Of a stretch of DNA of 13,298 nt, positions 12,957-13,298 are shown in pieces (within the stretch, counting starts at the first letter, position 1; each line of letters begins with the position of its first letter). Both the position numbers and the translations under genes were made by a program. The notes below the pieces were generated by a model, which was not told the origin of the DNA, made no database searches, and was given only the letters and a program-made list of their open reading frames with translations. This stretch comes from an uncultured Bacillota bacterium (lineage in GTDB: Bacteria > Bacillota > Clostridia > UBA1381): positions 1-13,298 of the forward strand of contig CASFSH010000218.1 in the NCBI GenBank assembly GCA_949297205.1, given 5' to 3'.

Positions 12957-13298
12957 ATGTGTGGAATAGTAGGATATATAGGTCCGAAACAGGCTGCACC
13001 AATCTTATTGGACGGTCTTGAAAAGCTCGAATACAGAGGTTATGACTCGGCAGGTATAGCCGTATGTGACGGTACTGATGTCACCATAAGCAAAGCTGTG
13101 GGAAAACTTGCAAATCTTAAAGCAAAAACAGATAACGGCAACAATGTATCAGGTACAAAAGGCATAGGTCATACACGCTGGGCAACTCACGGAAAACCCA
13201 CAGAAAACAACGCACATCCTCATTTCAGTGACAGATTTATACTTGTTCATAACGGTATTATCGAAAATGAGGAATCACTCCGGAGAAAATATTTGAAA
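12957..13298 (+). CDS. glmS: Glutamine-fructose-6-phosphate aminotransferase GlmS, 5' part
   Basis: 114 codons are present and the gene continues past the edge (the family is about 600 residues). The start is fixed by the ATG followed by Cys (MCGIVGYIG), where Cys2 becomes the N-terminal nucleophile of the glutamine amidohydrolase domain, and by GGAGG (12943-12947) 9 nt upstream. Other class-II amidotransferase motifs are EYRGYDSAG at 25-33, GHTRWATHG at 71-79 and HNGIIEN at 98-104. It makes glucosamine-6-phosphate, the first committed step to peptidoglycan and other amino sugars. It is transcribed away from mutS2, from its own promoter. The sugar isomerase domain is outside the window. Confidence 0.97.
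   Translation, partial: MCGIVGYIGPKQAAPILLDGLEKLEYRGYDSAGIAVCDGTDVTISKAVGKLANLKAKTDNGNNVSGTKGIGHTRWATHGKPTENNAHPHFSDRFILVHNGIIENEESLRRKYLK

Overview
The window looks like chromosomal core sequence from a low-GC, probably spore-forming member of the Clostridia (Firmicutes). It is AT-rich with long AT-rich intergenic stretches. The cues are AGGAG-type ribosome binding sites, TTGACA/TATAAT promoters, an HrcA-type CIRCE operator, MutS2 and an HTH-bearing BirA, and a SpoIIQ-like peptidase gene behind a good sigma-F-type promoter. No tRNA, rRNA, CRISPR array, phage gene, transposase or integrase is visible. The kduI gene and its carbohydrate-binding-like partner suggest uronate (pectin) metabolism, as in a gut or plant-fibre degrader; species cannot be fixed from this sequence.

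Layout. On the minus strand at the left end, a YkgJ-type cysteine-cluster gene is followed by a VanW/YoaR-type membrane-anchored gene that runs off the edge. About 225 nt of leader precede ykgJ. This leader has two tandem promoters, a 31-bp palindrome between them, and a 121-nt RNA domain that can close on itself and contains a near-ideal H-type pseudoknot. On the plus strand, a SpoIIQ-like M23 gene (2154-2924, TTG start) ends at a bidirectional terminator shared with a convergent minus-strand operon: kduI, a discoidin-like protein and a two-CBS-domain protein. Upstream of it lie htpG (strong promoter plus a perfect CIRCE), birA, and the tight cluster mutS2 - ybaK - DUF1015. At the right edge, glmS starts divergently on the plus strand and is cut off after 114 codons.

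How the parts relate. Most genes are independent housekeeping functions: protein folding, biotinylation, removal of mischarged Cys-tRNA(Pro), rescue of collided ribosomes, and hexosamine synthesis. The unusual material is between the genes: the ykgJ leader RNA; a 30-bp GC-rich repeat that sits directly on the ribosome binding sites of birA and mutS2, with a weaker relative at kduI; an intrinsic terminator between a promoter and the mutS2 start; and a CIRCE placed upstream of the -35 box rather than over the transcription start. I found no obvious multi-gene novel defence or mobile system. The best candidate for something undescribed is the ykgJ leader RNA, followed by the SD-proximal repeat family.
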